A stretch of DNA of 33,510 bases from an uncultured Collinsella sp. (GCA_902496645.1 CABVBR010000010.1:1-33510), one strand, 5' to 3'. Shown: positions 14,239 to 23,308, counted from the stretch's first letter. A program made the numbers and translations. The notes: generated by a model not told the origin, from the sequence alone.

Positions 14239-17200
14239 ATTCGGAGCGCAGGGCCTCCACGGGGTCTTTCTTGGATGCGCTACGGGCCGGCAGCAGGCCG
14301 GCGACAACCGTCAGCAGCACCGAAATCGCGATGAGCACCAGCGCATCCTGCACGGGCAGGCTCATCAGGTTGGGGACCTGTTTGGCCGCAAGCGCCCAGG
14401 CATTGACCGGGAAGCTCACGAGCACCACAACGACAATGGCAAAGACGCCGGCAATGAGGCCTTCAATAAAGGTCTCGGCATTGAATACGTTGGCCACGTT
14501 GCGCTTTGACGCGCCGATCGCGCGCAGGATGCCAATCTCCTTTTTACGCTCCAGTACGCTGATGTAGGTGATGATGCCGATCATGATGGAGCTGACGACC
14601 AAGCTGATGCTCACAAATGCGATGAGCACCAAGCTGATGGTGTTCACGATATCGGTCACCGAGCCCATGATGATGCCCATGTAGTCGGTGTACGAGATGG
14701 CCTGTTCGTCGTGGCCGGCGGCTTTGACCTGCCTGTTATAAGCATCGATGTGATCGAGCACGCGCTCCTTAGCCTCAAAGTCGCGCGGGAAAATCTTGAC
14801 CGAGATGGGGTCCGCCTCGTCCGCATAGCCCAACGTGGTCAGATTGTTATCGTAGGTGAGCTTCGAAGCCTTGGCATAGCTCATCATGAGCGAACTCAGG
14901 TCCTCGGCGTCCATGTTGAAGTGAATGGCACGAGCAAAGGCGCTCGCATCCACACGCATAGCGCTCGCCAGGTTGGCAAAACTGGATGACACCTGCGTCG
15001 CCATCTGGCCCATGAGCCCTGCCGCGCCCGCCTTGAGCTGAGCTGACACCGTCGCCGCAATCTGATCGCTGATTGTCTTGGTCACCTGATCCATAGCCTG
15101 CTGCAGATACGGAGCCAGCTGCTTTTGCACATAGTCGGTCATCGCCTGTTGCAGGCGCTCGGCCAGGGCATCGCCTCCGAGCGCCTTGAGCTGGGCCAGG
15201 ATTTGCTGGGCTGCTGCATCATTCTCAAGATACGTCGAGAATGCGGCAGCGAGCTTTGACGCGTCCTTAAGATCTTCGGGCGACAGCGCCTTAAACTGAT
15301 CAGACTGCAAAAAGCCCTCAAACAGCTGGTTGGCTAGTGTTCCCACCTGCTGCATTTGCTCGGGCGTAAGTTCCAGACCGTCAAAGATACCCGAAAAATC
15401 TGGGGTTGGCGCTTTGGCCATGATGTCGCTGAAGTCGATGTCCTTCCCAACGCCCGAAAGGTCAAGGTCCAGCCCGGATAAGTCGATACCAGAAAGGTCC
15501 ATACCGCCAGCAGCGCCCGAGAGCGCAGACGCATCGAACGAGAACGCGCTCTTCAGCGCCGCCTCATCCACGCTGAACATGCTGCCCAGATCCACGCCCT
15601 GTTTGGCCTCGCCTTGCAGCTCGTCGAAGGTTTTGCCCGTAAAGACATCCGTCTCGGGATGGGCAAGTTGCTCTTGCACAATCTGCGAATCGGCGGCACG
15701 CTCCATAAGCTGGCGAGTCAGTGCATGCGTATAGGCAATGCCCGGAGACAATGCACTCGCATTGGCCGTCTCGTTAGGTCGCACCACGCCCACAATACGC
15801 ACGTCAATGCCGTCGGCAACCTTGGCCGTCATAAAGTCGGCGTCGCCAGACATGTCGGTCCACATGCCGGTCTCTTCGTTTTTACGATAGGCATCGGCCG
15901 GCGACAGCACCTTAAACGTCGTGGACAGCGCATCGTCGTAGGTAAAGTCGCTGCCGGTCTTGGGCGTCTCAACCTTGCCATCGGCCGTCATGGCGCTGTT
16001 AACCAGGTCGTTGAGCTCATCGATATCCAGCGCACCGATGCTGTAGAGCGTGTAGTCGCCCACCGTGCCGCGGCTCGAAAGTACCATCACGGCTTCGTTG
16101 GCAGACGTGGGCCAATGGCCGGCGACGACATCGTACTGGCTGTCGAGCAGGCTCTGGTCGTCAATCATCTCGTTAAAGACCGAGGTTCCCATGGAATCCA
16201 TGCTCACCGTTGCCGCCGAACTTGCGCCGCCGCTCATGGCCTCGGTCATAGCGTTGGGCACCAGCCGGACAGGCTTCTCATCGCCCTTGCCCGCACGATA
16301 GACAACCGGCGTCACGCCGTAGCCGTACTGGATAGCGTTGACCTCTTTATTGATACCGTCGCCGTCGTCGTCAAGCCATGCCTTAAAGCTTGTCATATCG
16401 TTAGATTTAACACTTGCGAACATGTCCTTTACGGCTGTGACCACAGGGATCTTGTCGGTTCCCTTAGCTTTGCCACCGGTAGCGTCATCGGACGAGCCCT
16501 CGCCCTTGGACGCCTCCTCATCGGTAGCCCCATGGCCGCCCATCATGGACGACAGGTCGTAGTCTTGTTTGGAAATCGTCAGCGGGTAGCTCGAGAGCGT
16601 GTCCTCCTCGACCTTTTTGATGTAGTCGTTTACGCCGTTGGACAGCGCCAGGATCGCCGCAATGCCGATAATGCCAATCGAGCCCGCAAAGGCCGTCATG
16701 GCCGTGCGACCCTTCTTGGTCATGAGGTTTCGGGCAGAAAGCCCCAGCGCCGTCACAAAGCTCATCGAGGTTTTGCGCGTGGGCTTGGCCTCGCGACGCG
16801 CGGCCTCGGCAGCATCAAAGGGATCTGAATCGTCGGTGATCTTGCCGTCCGCCAGGGTGACGATGCGCGTGGCGTACTTGTACGCCAGCTCGGGATTGTG
16901 CGTGACCATGATGACCAGACGGTCGCGCGCAACGTCCTTGAGCAAATCCATGACCTGCACGGATGTCGTTGAGTCCAAGGCGCCGGTCGGCTCGTCAGCC
17001 AGCACAATCTCGGGATCGTTGATCAGGGCGCGGGCAATAGCCACGCGCTGCATCTGTCCGCCCGAAAGCTGGCTCGGACGCTTGTTAATGTGCTCGTCCA
17101 GGCCGACTTTCTCCAACGCCTCGCGCGCACGCTGGCGACGCTCGGCATGCCCCACGCCCGTGAGCGTAAGCGCCAGCTCCACGTTTTCCAAAATGGTCTG

Positions 17201-17491
17201 ATGCGGAATGAGGTTATAGCTCTGGAACACAAAGCCGATGCGGTTGTTGCGGTAGGCATCCCAATCGCGATCGTGAAAGTCCTTGGTCGAAATACCGTCG
17301 ATCAGCAGGTCGCCAGAATCAAAGTGGTCGAGTCCGCCGATAACGTTGAGCAGCGTGGTCTTGCCCGAACCTGAGGGACCCAGAATGGCCACGAACTCGT
17401 TATCGCGAAAAGCCAGGCTTACGTTGTCGAGCGCCACCTGCGTAAACGACTGCGTAACGTACCTTTTGCAAATTCCTTTGAGCTCCAGCAT
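14237..17491 (-). CDS. MacB/FtsX-type ABC transporter, ATPase fused to permease with very large extracellular region
   Basis: A 1084-residue single-chain transporter half. Residues 1-225 are the ATPase: Walker A GPSGSGKTT (38-46), Q-loop Gln90, signature LSGGQ (142-146), Walker B VLADEP with Glu167, and switch His in VTHN. Then come one helix (about 255-280) and a large extracytoplasmic region of several hundred residues. This region includes an aspartate/glycine-rich stretch with repeated DLSG units and a long helical part. Three helices follow with the FtsX signature (VLERKKEIGILRAIGASK) and an EALRSE end. The family exports peptides or lipids or acts mechanically on the envelope. The substrate here is unknown. 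The ATG at 17491 has AGGAGAGG nine bases upstream. The in-frame GTG at 17518 lies before that site and is less likely. No partner gene is adjacent. Confidence 0.92.
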   Translation of the reverse strand: MLELKGICKRYVTQSFTQVALDNVSLAFRDNEFVAILGPSGSGKTTLLNVIGGLDHFDSGDLLIDGISTKDFHDRDWDAYRNNRIGFVFQSYNLIPHQTILENVELALTLTGVGHAERRQRAREALEKVGLDEHINKRPSQLSGGQMQRVAIARALINDPEIVLADEPTGALDSTTSVQVMDLLKDVARDRLVIMVTHNPELAYKYATRIVTLADGKITDDSDPFDAAEAARREAKPTRKTSMSFVTALGLSARNLMTKKGRTAMTAFAGSIGIIGIAAILALSNGVNDYIKKVEEDTLSSYPLTISKQDYDLSSMMGGHGATDEEASKGEGSSDDATGGKAKGTDKIPVVTAVKDMFASVKSNDMTSFKAWLDDDGDGINKEVNAIQYGYGVTPVVYRAGKGDEKPVRLVPNAMTEAMSGGASSAATVSMDSMGTSVFNEMIDDQSLLDSQYDVVAGHWPTSANEAVMVLSSRGTVGDYTLYSIGALDIDELNDLVNSAMTADGKVETPKTGSDFTYDDALSTTFKVLSPADAYRKNEETGMWTDMSGDADFMTAKVADGIDVRIVGVVRPNETANASALSPGIAYTHALTRQLMERAADSQIVQEQLAHPETDVFTGKTFDELQGEAKQGVDLGSMFSVDEAALKSAFSFDASALSGAAGGMDLSGIDLSGLDLDLSGVGKDIDFSDIMAKAPTPDFSGIFDGLELTPEQMQQVGTLANQLFEGFLQSDQFKALSPEDLKDASKLAAAFSTYLENDAAAQQILAQLKALGGDALAERLQQAMTDYVQKQLAPYLQQAMDQVTKTISDQIAATVSAQLKAGAAGLMGQMATQVSSSFANLASAMRVDASAFARAIHFNMDAEDLSSLMMSYAKASKLTYDNNLTTLGYADEADPISVKIFPRDFEAKERVLDHIDAYNRQVKAAGHDEQAISYTDYMGIIMGSVTDIVNTISLVLIAFVSISLVVSSIMIGIITYISVLERKKEIGILRAIGASKRNVANVFNAETFIEGLIAGVFAIVVVVLVSFPVNAWALAAKQVPNLMSLPVQDALVLIAISVLLTVVAGLLPARSASKKDPVEALRSE

Positions 17492-17602
17492 GGACGGCAA
17501 CCTCTCCTGCGCAGGCACCCCGCCCGCTCTCCTCCGCCGTTCGTATTCGACGCGTTTGTCCTACTCTATCTTGTCATTGTCATACACGCCGCTCAAAAGG
17601 CC

Positions 17603-19294
17603 TTACTTTTCCAATCCACACGGCATCACGTTATCGCTACCGCGATGGTCTTTAGTCACAGCAGCAAAGAAGCGATAGCCACCCGAGAAGTTATAGCAGT
17701 CAAAACCGTACTGAGCGAGGATGCGGCAGCCAATGTAGCTGCGAAGACCACTTTGGCAAATAACATAAACAGGCTTTGTCACGTCAAGCTCCCCCAAGCG
17801 AGCACGCAAGTCATCGACGGGAATGTTCACAAAGCCGTCGATATGTCCGCGGTCATACTCGCCAACCATACGGACATCGAGCAGCTGCACACTACCATCG
17901 CGCGGCAGATCCGGTTCCTGCTCCCAATGCCACTGCTTGAGCATGCCCGAGCCCACGTTTTCGATCATAAAACCGGCCATGTTCACCGGGTCTTTCGCCG
18001 AAGAATATGGCGGCGCATACGCCAAATCCAAATCCTTGAGCTTATCGGCCCGAATACCGGCCTGAATTGCCGTCGCCAGCACATCGATGCGCTTGTCCAC
18101 GCCATCGATGCCCACAATCTGCGCGCCCAGCAGACGCAAGGTTTCCCTCTCAAACACAACTTTCATGGTCATGGGCGTGGCCCCGGGATAATAACCCGCA
18201 TGCGATCCAGGTGACAGCACGACGTTCTCGCAATCGATTCCCGCCGCACGCGCTGCCTTCACAGAAAGGCCCGTGCTCGCAGCTGTCAAGTCGAACACTT
18301 TGATTACCGAAGAACCCAGCGAGCCCTGATAGCGACTGCCTAAGCCACAAATCACGTCGGCGACGATACGTCCCTGCTTATTAGCGGGGCCTGCAAGGGA
18401 AATCACCGCGTCTTCGCCCGTCACCTGATGCTTGACCTGCACGGCATCACCCACGGCATATACGTCAGGAGCAGACGTCTCCATGCGGTCGTTCACCACA
18501 ATGGAGCCCTTGATGCCCAGTTCGATACCAGCTTTCTTTGCCAAATGGCTCTCGGGCGCAACGCCGATAGCGAGTAGCACCATATCGGCCATAATGGAAT
18601 CATCGCCCGCCACATGTGTGACCACACGGCCATCGGCCTCCTCAAAGCCCGTAACGTCGGCACGAAGGCGCAGGTCAATGCCATGCTCGCGGACCTCTGC
18701 ATGAAGCAGCGTCGCCATGTCGTAGTCCAGGTTGTTCATCAGCTGCCCGGGGCGCTGCAAAAGCGTCACCTCGAGACCCAAGTCACGCAGGTTCTCGGCA
18801 GCCTCAACACCGATAAAGCCGCCACCGATCACCACGGCACTCCTCGGCTCATGCTCTTGCACATAACCATGAATGTGCAGCGTGTCCTCTACCGTTCGAA
18901 GGCTAAAGATCTTATCCAAATCGATTCCCGGAAGAGCGGGGCGAATGGGATGCGCGCCTGGCGAAAGAATCAGCTTGTCATACGTCTCGACAAATTCCTC
19001 GCCGGTGAGCAGGTCGCGAACGTCAACCGTATGCGCATCGGGATGAATGGCGATCACCTCGTGGTTCGTCTTCACGGCAATGCGGAATCGATTCCAAAAG
19101 CCCTCGGGCGATTGCAGCGTCAATGCACTCTCTTCTTCTATCACGCCGCCAATGTAGTACGGAAGCCCACAGTTGGCATACGATACAAAACCCGTGCGCT
19201 CAAAGATGACAATTTGGGCCTGCTCGTCGAGCCTGCGCAAACGTGCCGCCGCCGATGCGCCGCCCGCGACGCCTCCAACGATAACCACCTTCAT
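17603..19294 (-). CDS. CoA-disulfide reductase fused to rhodanese domain
   Basis: A 563-residue flavoprotein. The N-terminal FAD Rossmann fold is VIVGGVAGGASAAARLR. The redox cysteine of CoA-disulfide reductases lies in SYANCGLPYYIGG (Cys42), and the NAD(P)H fold is VVIGGGFIGVEAAENL. The second FAD motif is VYAVGDA, followed by the dimerisation domain with the GYYPGATPM segment. The C-terminal domain (from about 465) is a rhodanese with DVR and an active-site loop CQSGLRS. Such fusions reduce CoA disulfides, persulfides or polysulfides with NAD(P)H (known for the family). The start is two bases after the stop of the single-domain rhodanese gene, so the two form one operon. A Crp/Fnr regulator lies immediately upstream. 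Confidence 0.93.
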   Translation of the reverse strand: MKVVIVGGVAGGASAAARLRRLDEQAQIVIFERTGFVSYANCGLPYYIGGVIEEESALTLQSPEGFWNRFRIAVKTNHEVIAIHPDAHTVDVRDLLTGEEFVETYDKLILSPGAHPIRPALPGIDLDKIFSLRTVEDTLHIHGYVQEHEPRSAVVIGGGFIGVEAAENLRDLGLEVTLLQRPGQLMNNLDYDMATLLHAEVREHGIDLRLRADVTGFEEADGRVVTHVAGDDSIMADMVLLAIGVAPESHLAKKAGIELGIKGSIVVNDRMETSAPDVYAVGDAVQVKHQVTGEDAVISLAGPANKQGRIVADVICGLGSRYQGSLGSSVIKVFDLTAASTGLSVKAARAAGIDCENVVLSPGSHAGYYPGATPMTMKVVFERETLRLLGAQIVGIDGVDKRIDVLATAIQAGIRADKLKDLDLAYAPPYSSAKDPVNMAGFMIENVGSGMLKQWHWEQEPDLPRDGSVQLLDVRMVGEYDRGHIDGFVNIPVDDLRARLGELDVTKPVYVICQSGLRSYIGCRILAQYGFDCYNFSGGYRFFAAVTKDHRGSDNVMPCGLEK

Positions 19295-19296
19295 AG

Positions 19297-19617
19297 CTAA
19301 CGCACCACCTTTCCCGTATAGCCGCTTATGCCGCCGATATTCTTGACACTGCCATACCCAGAACGCTTAAGAAAACTCACAGCTTGGTTGCTTCGCGCAC
19401 CACTCAGGCAATGCACGAAAAGCTGCGTGCCCTTGTCTGGATACAGCTCAAGCACCTGGTTGATACGATCGAGCGGAACGTTGACGCTGCCCGGAATGTG
19501 GCCCTGTCCATACTCGTCAGCACTCCTCACGTCGAGCAGCACCGCCCCCTTAGAAGCCTTCCATTCCTGGACGCCCACATTCATGTCCGGTCCTGCAAAC
19601 AAATCAAACAATCCCAT
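19297..19617 (-). CDS. Single-domain rhodanese sulfurtransferase
   Basis: A 106-residue cytoplasmic protein covering one rhodanese domain. It contains LLDVRSADEYGQGHIPGSVN, the catalytic loop HCLSGARSNQA with the active cysteine, and the closing GGISGY motif. It transfers sulfane sulfur as a protein persulfide. The frame is open upstream, but AGGAG eight bases before the ATG at 19617 sets the start. It is translationally coupled to the CoA-disulfide reductase-rhodanese gene (2-bp gap), suggesting that persulfide made here is passed to that reductase (inference). Confidence 0.9.
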   Translation of the reverse strand: MGLFDLFAGPDMNVGVQEWKASKGAVLLDVRSADEYGQGHIPGSVNVPLDRINQVLELYPDKGTQLFVHCLSGARSNQAVSFLKRSGYGSVKNIGGISGYTGKVVR

Positions 19618-19647
19618 AGCGCACTCCTTTGCTGGTTGCTTTGGGCA

Positions 19648-19689
19648 AGTATGCCAAGGCACTGCGGTCGCGTTCTGTGACCAAGTCAC
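19648..19689 (-). promoter_or_regulatory. Predicted Crp/Fnr-activated promoter of the rhodanese operon
   Basis: On the minus strand, CATACT (19653-19648) can serve as -10 element. A palindrome GTGAC-CAA-GTCAC (19677-19689) is centred about 41 bases upstream of the expected transcription start, the usual position of class II Crp/Fnr sites, and no good -35 hexamer is present. The regulator gene is directly upstream. The half-sites are one base closer than in classical Crp sites. Confidence 0.45.
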
Positions 19690-19736
19690 CAAACGGAAAA
19701 TATGTTGCCGACGGCAGATACAGCTGCGCGGTAGGT

Positions 19737-20396
19737 CTAGGCCAACCGTGCCAACCCATCTACATCACGCACGATAATCCGTCCGCGCCTAACCTCGATG
19801 AGCCCGTCCTGCGCAAGACGGCTCAGAGCGCGCGTCACCGCTTCGCGCGCAGAGTTGATGTCGCGTGCAAGCTCGTCTTGCGTTACGGCAACTTCTGCTG
19901 TGCCCGCAACTCGGCAATGCTCGAGCACGTAGCTGGCGACGCGCTGATCGAGACGCTTAAAGAGCATCTGCTGCAGCACGCATACCACCTGGGAGTAGCG
20001 CTTCACCTCAACCTGGAGCATAAAGGCCTTAACGTAGACATTATCGCGGGCGAGCTGGACGCACACGCTCGCAGGCACCACCAAAAGCGATGACCTGCGT
20101 GCTGCAACCACCATGGTGTCAAATGAAATCTGCTCGATAACGCACGAGGCCGTGGTGACACAGCACTCTCCGCAGCCAACCCTAAACAGCGTGACCTCCT
20201 TGCCTTCCTCGGAAAGCAGGCTCACGCGAATGTCACCTTCGATAATAAAGATAATGCCGGTGCAAGAATTTCCGCTGCTACCGATTATCTGCCCGGCATC
20301 AAAGGATCGCAGCGACGAGCGCTCTGCCACGAGCGTCTGCTCATCGGATGTAAGTTGTCCCCAAAACGGCAACCGCTCGACCATGCTGCCGACCAT
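19737..20396 (-). CDS. Crp/Fnr family transcriptional regulator, cysteine-containing
   Basis: A 219-residue regulator. The N-terminal cyclic-nucleotide-binding-like beta barrel includes GIIFIIEGDIRVSLLSEEGKE and FRVGCGECC. A long dimerisation helix follows, then a winged helix-turn-helix (TQDELARDINSAREAVTRAL, wing GLIEVRRGRIIV). The sensor part has cysteines at NSC, GCGECC and TASC. The spacing does not match an Fnr iron-sulfur site, but thiol-based or haem-based sensing is possible (inference). The start chosen is ATG 20396 because GGGGG precedes it. ATG 20423 is an alternative. It lies between the sulfur-transfer operon and the TlpA operon and may control either or both. Confidence 0.9.
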   Translation of the reverse strand: MVGSMVERLPFWGQLTSDEQTLVAERSSLRSFDAGQIIGSSGNSCTGIIFIIEGDIRVSLLSEEGKEVTLFRVGCGECCVTTASCVIEQISFDTMVVAARRSSLLVVPASVCVQLARDNVYVKAFMLQVEVKRYSQVVCVLQQMLFKRLDQRVASYVLEHCRVAGTAEVAVTQDELARDINSAREAVTRALSRLAQDGLIEVRRGRIIVRDVDGLARLA

Positions 20397-20441
20397 AGCC
20401 GCCCCCTTTCGACGTATACCCATGATGCTACCCCGAAGCAG

Positions 20442-20470
20442 AAAAAAAGAGTCGCTGTTTCCAGCGACTC
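20442..20470 (-). terminator. Intrinsic terminator of the TlpA operon
   Basis: Read on the minus strand, a perfect 9-bp stem GAGTCGCTG/CAGCGACTC closed by a GAAA tetraloop is followed by seven T residues. It begins 26 bases after the stop of the TlpA-like gene. This is the clearest rho-independent terminator in the window. Confidence 0.9.
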
Positions 20471-20495
20471 CCCTTCAGTTGCCTGTCCCACGAAT

Positions 20496-21458
20496 CTACT
20501 GTTCGCTCTTCGCGAGTGCTTGATCGATCAGTTTATTGAGCGCCTCGCACTGCTCAGCGGAGTTGATGCCGCCCATGATCGGCTCTCCCACAATGTTACC
20601 GTTCTGGTCGATCACGTACGTGGTCGGGAACGAGTACAGGTTGGAGGTGAACTTGCCGGCCTCGCTATCCGACTTGAACCAGATGTTCTTGTACGTCACG
20701 CCCTTCTTGGAAAGTACGTCCTTGGCGTCTGCCACCTCGTCTTTGTTGCCATCGAGCGTAAAGGAATTAACGCCCACGACCTGGCCGCCCTTCTCGGCAA
20801 GCTCCTGATTCAGTTTCTCAAGATCGCCCAGCTCGCCCACGCACGGCTTGCAAGTGGTGAACCAGAAGTTCATGACGGTGACCTTGTTCTTGGAGAACAG
20901 CTCGTCGCTGTTTACATCGTTGCCGTCCAAGTCCTTGCCCTTAAAGCTGGGGAACTTCGTCTCCCCGCTCTCGCCGTTGGTCATGCCTGCGGTCGAGGCA
21001 TCGACGCTCTCTCCCTCGCCGGGCGTGCTGCCACATCCGGGAAACTCCTTCTCCAGCGCCATGAGCTTATCCTCGATCTCCTTGACCTGCTGCGCGCCGG
21101 CCTTAAGCGTCTTGAGCTCGTCAGCCGTAAACTGATCCTTGGCGCCCTCGATGGTATCAAGCAAAAAGTCGCCGTAGTTCTTGCCGTCCTCAATCATGGG
21201 AGTGTCTTTGTTGGCCGCAAGAAACACCTTTTCCCATAGGGCGTTATCGCTCGCAAAGATCTCGTTTTCCTTTTGCAGCAGCTGCTGGTACAGCTCGGCC
21301 GCCTCCTCGGCGCTCGACGGCTTTTGTGCCACAAGCTCGGCGATTTGCGTATCGCCGCTCGTGGCATCCTTTGCGTCGCCCTTGGGGGCAGAGCACGCTG
21401 CGAGAGTCAGCGCCAGCACGGGCAGCATCAACAAGGCCGCAATTTTTGACAGTTTCAT
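20496..21458 (-). CDS. TlpA-like thioredoxin-fold lipoprotein
   Basis: A 320-residue extracytoplasmic lipoprotein (lipobox LAAC, Cys22). A helical, acidic N-terminal part of about 130 residues precedes a TlpA/ResA-type redoxin domain. This domain has the active site TTCKPC (Cys203, Cys206), the cis-proline strand SFPTTYVID and GNIVGEP. Such proteins exchange thiols and disulfides outside the membrane. GGAGGAA precedes the ATG. It is the last gene of an operon with a polyferredoxin membrane protein and a small CXXC protein, so electrons for its disulfide may come through that membrane protein (inference). Confidence 0.92.
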   Translation of the reverse strand: MKLSKIAALLMLPVLALTLAACSAPKGDAKDATSGDTQIAELVAQKPSSAEEAAELYQQLLQKENEIFASDNALWEKVFLAANKDTPMIEDGKNYGDFLLDTIEGAKDQFTADELKTLKAGAQQVKEIEDKLMALEKEFPGCGSTPGEGESVDASTAGMTNGESGETKFPSFKGKDLDGNDVNSDELFSKNKVTVMNFWFTTCKPCVGELGDLEKLNQELAEKGGQVVGVNSFTLDGNKDEVADAKDVLSKKGVTYKNIWFKSDSEAGKFTSNLYSFPTTYVIDQNGNIVGEPIMGGINSAEQCEALNKLIDQALAKSEQ

Positions 21459-21493
21459 GGTTCCTCCGTTTATATCGAAGCTTATATAGATAC

Positions 21494-22405
21494 CTATTTG
21501 TTTTCGCAGGCTTGCGCGGGCTGTGCGGGCTTGTCGCCCGTCACACCCAGCCCGTAGCGAAAGCTAATAGCATCGACGGGACATGCGCCTATGCACTTGC
21601 CGCAGCGAATGCACTCGGCATGGTTGGGCGTGCGCGTAACGTCCACGTCCATCTGGCACACCTTGGCGCACTTGCCGCACGAAACGCATTTGCACTGGTC
21701 AACGTTGATCCCCAGCAATGACACCTTGTTCATAAGCGCATAAAACGCGCCGAGGGGGCAGACCCATTTGCAGAAGGGGCGGTAGAACAGCACGCTCAGC
21801 ACCGCAACCGCTATAAGAATCGCGAGCTTCCAGGTAAAGAGCTTTCCCAGCGCGGAGCGGATTCCCGTATTCATGATGGACAGCGGAATCGCGCCCTCGA
21901 GCACACCCTGCGGACAGATGTACTTGCAAAAGAACGGGTCGCCCATGCCCAAATCGTTAACCACCAAGACAGGCAGCAGCACCACGGCAAACAGAAGCAC
22001 GGCGTACTTGATATACGTGAGCGGCTTGAGCTTTTTTGTCGACAACTTTTTGCCGGGAATCTTGTGCAGGAGCTCCTGCAGCCATCCAAACGGGCACAAA
22101 AAGCCGCACACAAAACGCCCCAACAGCACGCCAATCAGAATGAGCGTTCCGGTCACGTAATACGAAAAGCTGAACTTAGACGAGCCCACCACCGACTGAA
22201 ACGATCCGATGGGGCACGCGCCCGAAGCCGCTGGACACGAGTAGCAGTTGAGTCCCGGCACGCAGACGGCCTTGCCCGCCCCTTGGTAAATGCCTCCCTT
22301 GGCAAAGTTGGGCAGATGAATATTGGTCGCAAGCGTCGCCGCCGCCTGAATCAATCCGCGAAATCGCGCCAAAAGATGCGATCCGGTGTTTTTTCTTTTA
22401 TCCAA
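21494..22405 (-). CDS. Membrane polyferredoxin (NapH/CcoG-like 4Fe-4S protein)
   Basis: A 303-residue integral membrane protein with several helices and many cysteine motifs. They are CYSCPAASGACPIG near the N-terminus, CGFLCPFG, CKYICPQG and CKWVCPLGA at membrane boundaries, and two classical 4Fe-4S ferredoxin motifs at the C-terminus (CVSCGKCAKVC and CIRCGKCIGACP). Proteins of this type pass electrons across or along the membrane. The open frame extends upstream through the small CXXC gene. The likely start is the TTG at 22405 (MDKRKNTGS), which overlaps the end of that gene by 8 bp and has GGAG ten bases upstream. Confidence 0.9.
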   Translation of the reverse strand: MDKRKNTGSHLLARFRGLIQAAATLATNIHLPNFAKGGIYQGAGKAVCVPGLNCYSCPAASGACPIGSFQSVVGSSKFSFSYYVTGTLILIGVLLGRFVCGFLCPFGWLQELLHKIPGKKLSTKKLKPLTYIKYAVLLFAVVLLPVLVVNDLGMGDPFFCKYICPQGVLEGAIPLSIMNTGIRSALGKLFTWKLAILIAVAVLSVLFYRPFCKWVCPLGAFYALMNKVSLLGINVDQCKCVSCGKCAKVCQMDVDVTRTPNHAECIRCGKCIGACPVDAISFRYGLGVTGDKPAQPAQACENK

Positions 22406-22544
22406 TTCCGATACACTCCAAGCACAGCCTGATTGCCTTGGCCAGCACGGCATCCGCCTCGCCGCGCATGACGCCAAAGCACACCATGGCAATCCCGGCG
22501 ATCAGCAAAGCCACCTGCGCCACAGGTTTAATCGCTTTGAACAA
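22398..22544 (-). CDS. Small CXXC membrane protein, CD1871A type
   Basis: A 48-residue protein in a frame easily missed because it starts with TTG. AGGAG lies eight bases before TTG 22544. One hydrophobic helix (about 9-25) is followed by MRGEADAVLAKAI and the ending CLECIGIG. The GE..VL.KA....CLECIGIG pattern is the one I know from the short CD1871A family of CXXC proteins. Its stop overlaps the start of the polyferredoxin gene, and the TlpA gene follows, so the three form one operon. The CXXC pair at the C-terminal end could carry thiols or help hold a metal centre of the partner. No biochemical role is known to me. Confidence 0.8.
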   Translation of the reverse strand: MFKAIKPVAQVALLIAGIAMVCFGVMRGEADAVLAKAIRLCLECIGIG

Positions 22545-22577
22545 TCTGACCACTCCTTTCGTTTCGCGACCCATTGG

Positions 22578-22605
22578 ACCATACCGACTATAAAATCCGT
22601 GTTAA
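22578..22605 (-). promoter_or_regulatory. Candidate promoter of the CXXC-polyferredoxin-TlpA operon
   Basis: On the minus strand, TTAACA (22605-22600) and TATGGT (22583-22578) are separated by 16 bp, 33 bp before the TTG start. It lies in the 89-bp space shared with the divergent two-component system. Matched by eye only. Confidence 0.35.
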
Positions 22606-22633
22606 GCGCGAATGACTATGCAAGGAGAACGTT

Positions 22634-23308
22634 ATGCGCATCTTGGTCGTCGAGGACGAGCGGGCGCTGTGCGATGCGATCGCACGCAGCCTGCGCAACT
22701 TGGCCTACAGCGTCGACTGCTGCTACGACGGGCAGCAGGCGCTCGACCTACTCGATGTCGAGGCCTTCGATCTTGTCGTGCTCGACCTTAATCTTCCCCA
22801 TGTCGACGGCATGACCGTGCTTAGGCAGCTCAGGAAAACCGATTGCGAGACCAAGGTGCTCGTGCTCTCGGCACGCGGCGAGGTCGCCGACAAGGTAGCG
22901 GGGCTCGATGCGGGCGCCAACGACTACCTCACCAAGCCGTTTCATCTTGACGAGCTGGCGGCACGTATCCGTAGCCTCACGCTCAGGCGCTTTACGCAAA
23001 GCGATGTTGTCCTGACCTGCGGATCGCTGAGCTTTGACACCAAGGCGCGCGTCGCCTCCGTGGGCGACGAGGCTCTATCTCTTACGCGCAAGGAAACGGG
23101 AATCTTGGAATACCTGATGCTTAATCAGGGGCGTCCGATAAGTCAAGAGGAGCTTATCGAGCACGTTTGGGATAGCAGCGTGAACAGCTTTAGCAACGTA
23201 ATCCGCGTTCACATCTCGTCACTCCGCAAAAAGCTACGCATCGCTTTGGGGTACGACCCGATTCGCAATCGGATTGGAGAGGGCTACGTTATGGAGGATA
23301 GCGAATGA
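22634..23308 (+). CDS. OmpR/PhoB-family response regulator
   Basis: A 224-residue two-domain response regulator. The receiver domain has the acidic pocket VVEDE, acceptor Asp51 (VVLDLNLPHVDG), the conserved Ser in VLSARG and Lys in YLTKPF. The C-terminal winged helix has SLTRKETGILEYL, ISQEELIEHVW, VIRVHISSLRKKL and the closing hairpin RIGEGYVM. AAGGAG precedes the ATG. Its stop overlaps the kinase start (ATGA), and it diverges from the CXXC-polyferredoxin-TlpA operon, so control of that operon is likely (inference). Confidence 0.94.
   Translation: MRILVVEDERALCDAIARSLRNLAYSVDCCYDGQQALDLLDVEAFDLVVLDLNLPHVDGMTVLRQLRKTDCETKVLVLSARGEVADKVAGLDAGANDYLTKPFHLDELAARIRSLTLRRFTQSDVVLTCGSLSFDTKARVASVGDEALSLTRKETGILEYLMLNQGRPISQEELIEHVWDSSVNSFSNVIRVHISSLRKKLRIALGYDPIRNRIGEGYVMEDSE

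Noticed and set aside
15614..16828. 404-residue + strand frame
   Set aside because: Antisense shadow of the ABC transporter gene.
22406..22492. N-terminal extension of the polyferredoxin gene upstream of 22405
   Set aside because: The extension lies in another frame of the small CXXC gene and has no ribosome site. The TTG at 22405 fits the overlap and family start.
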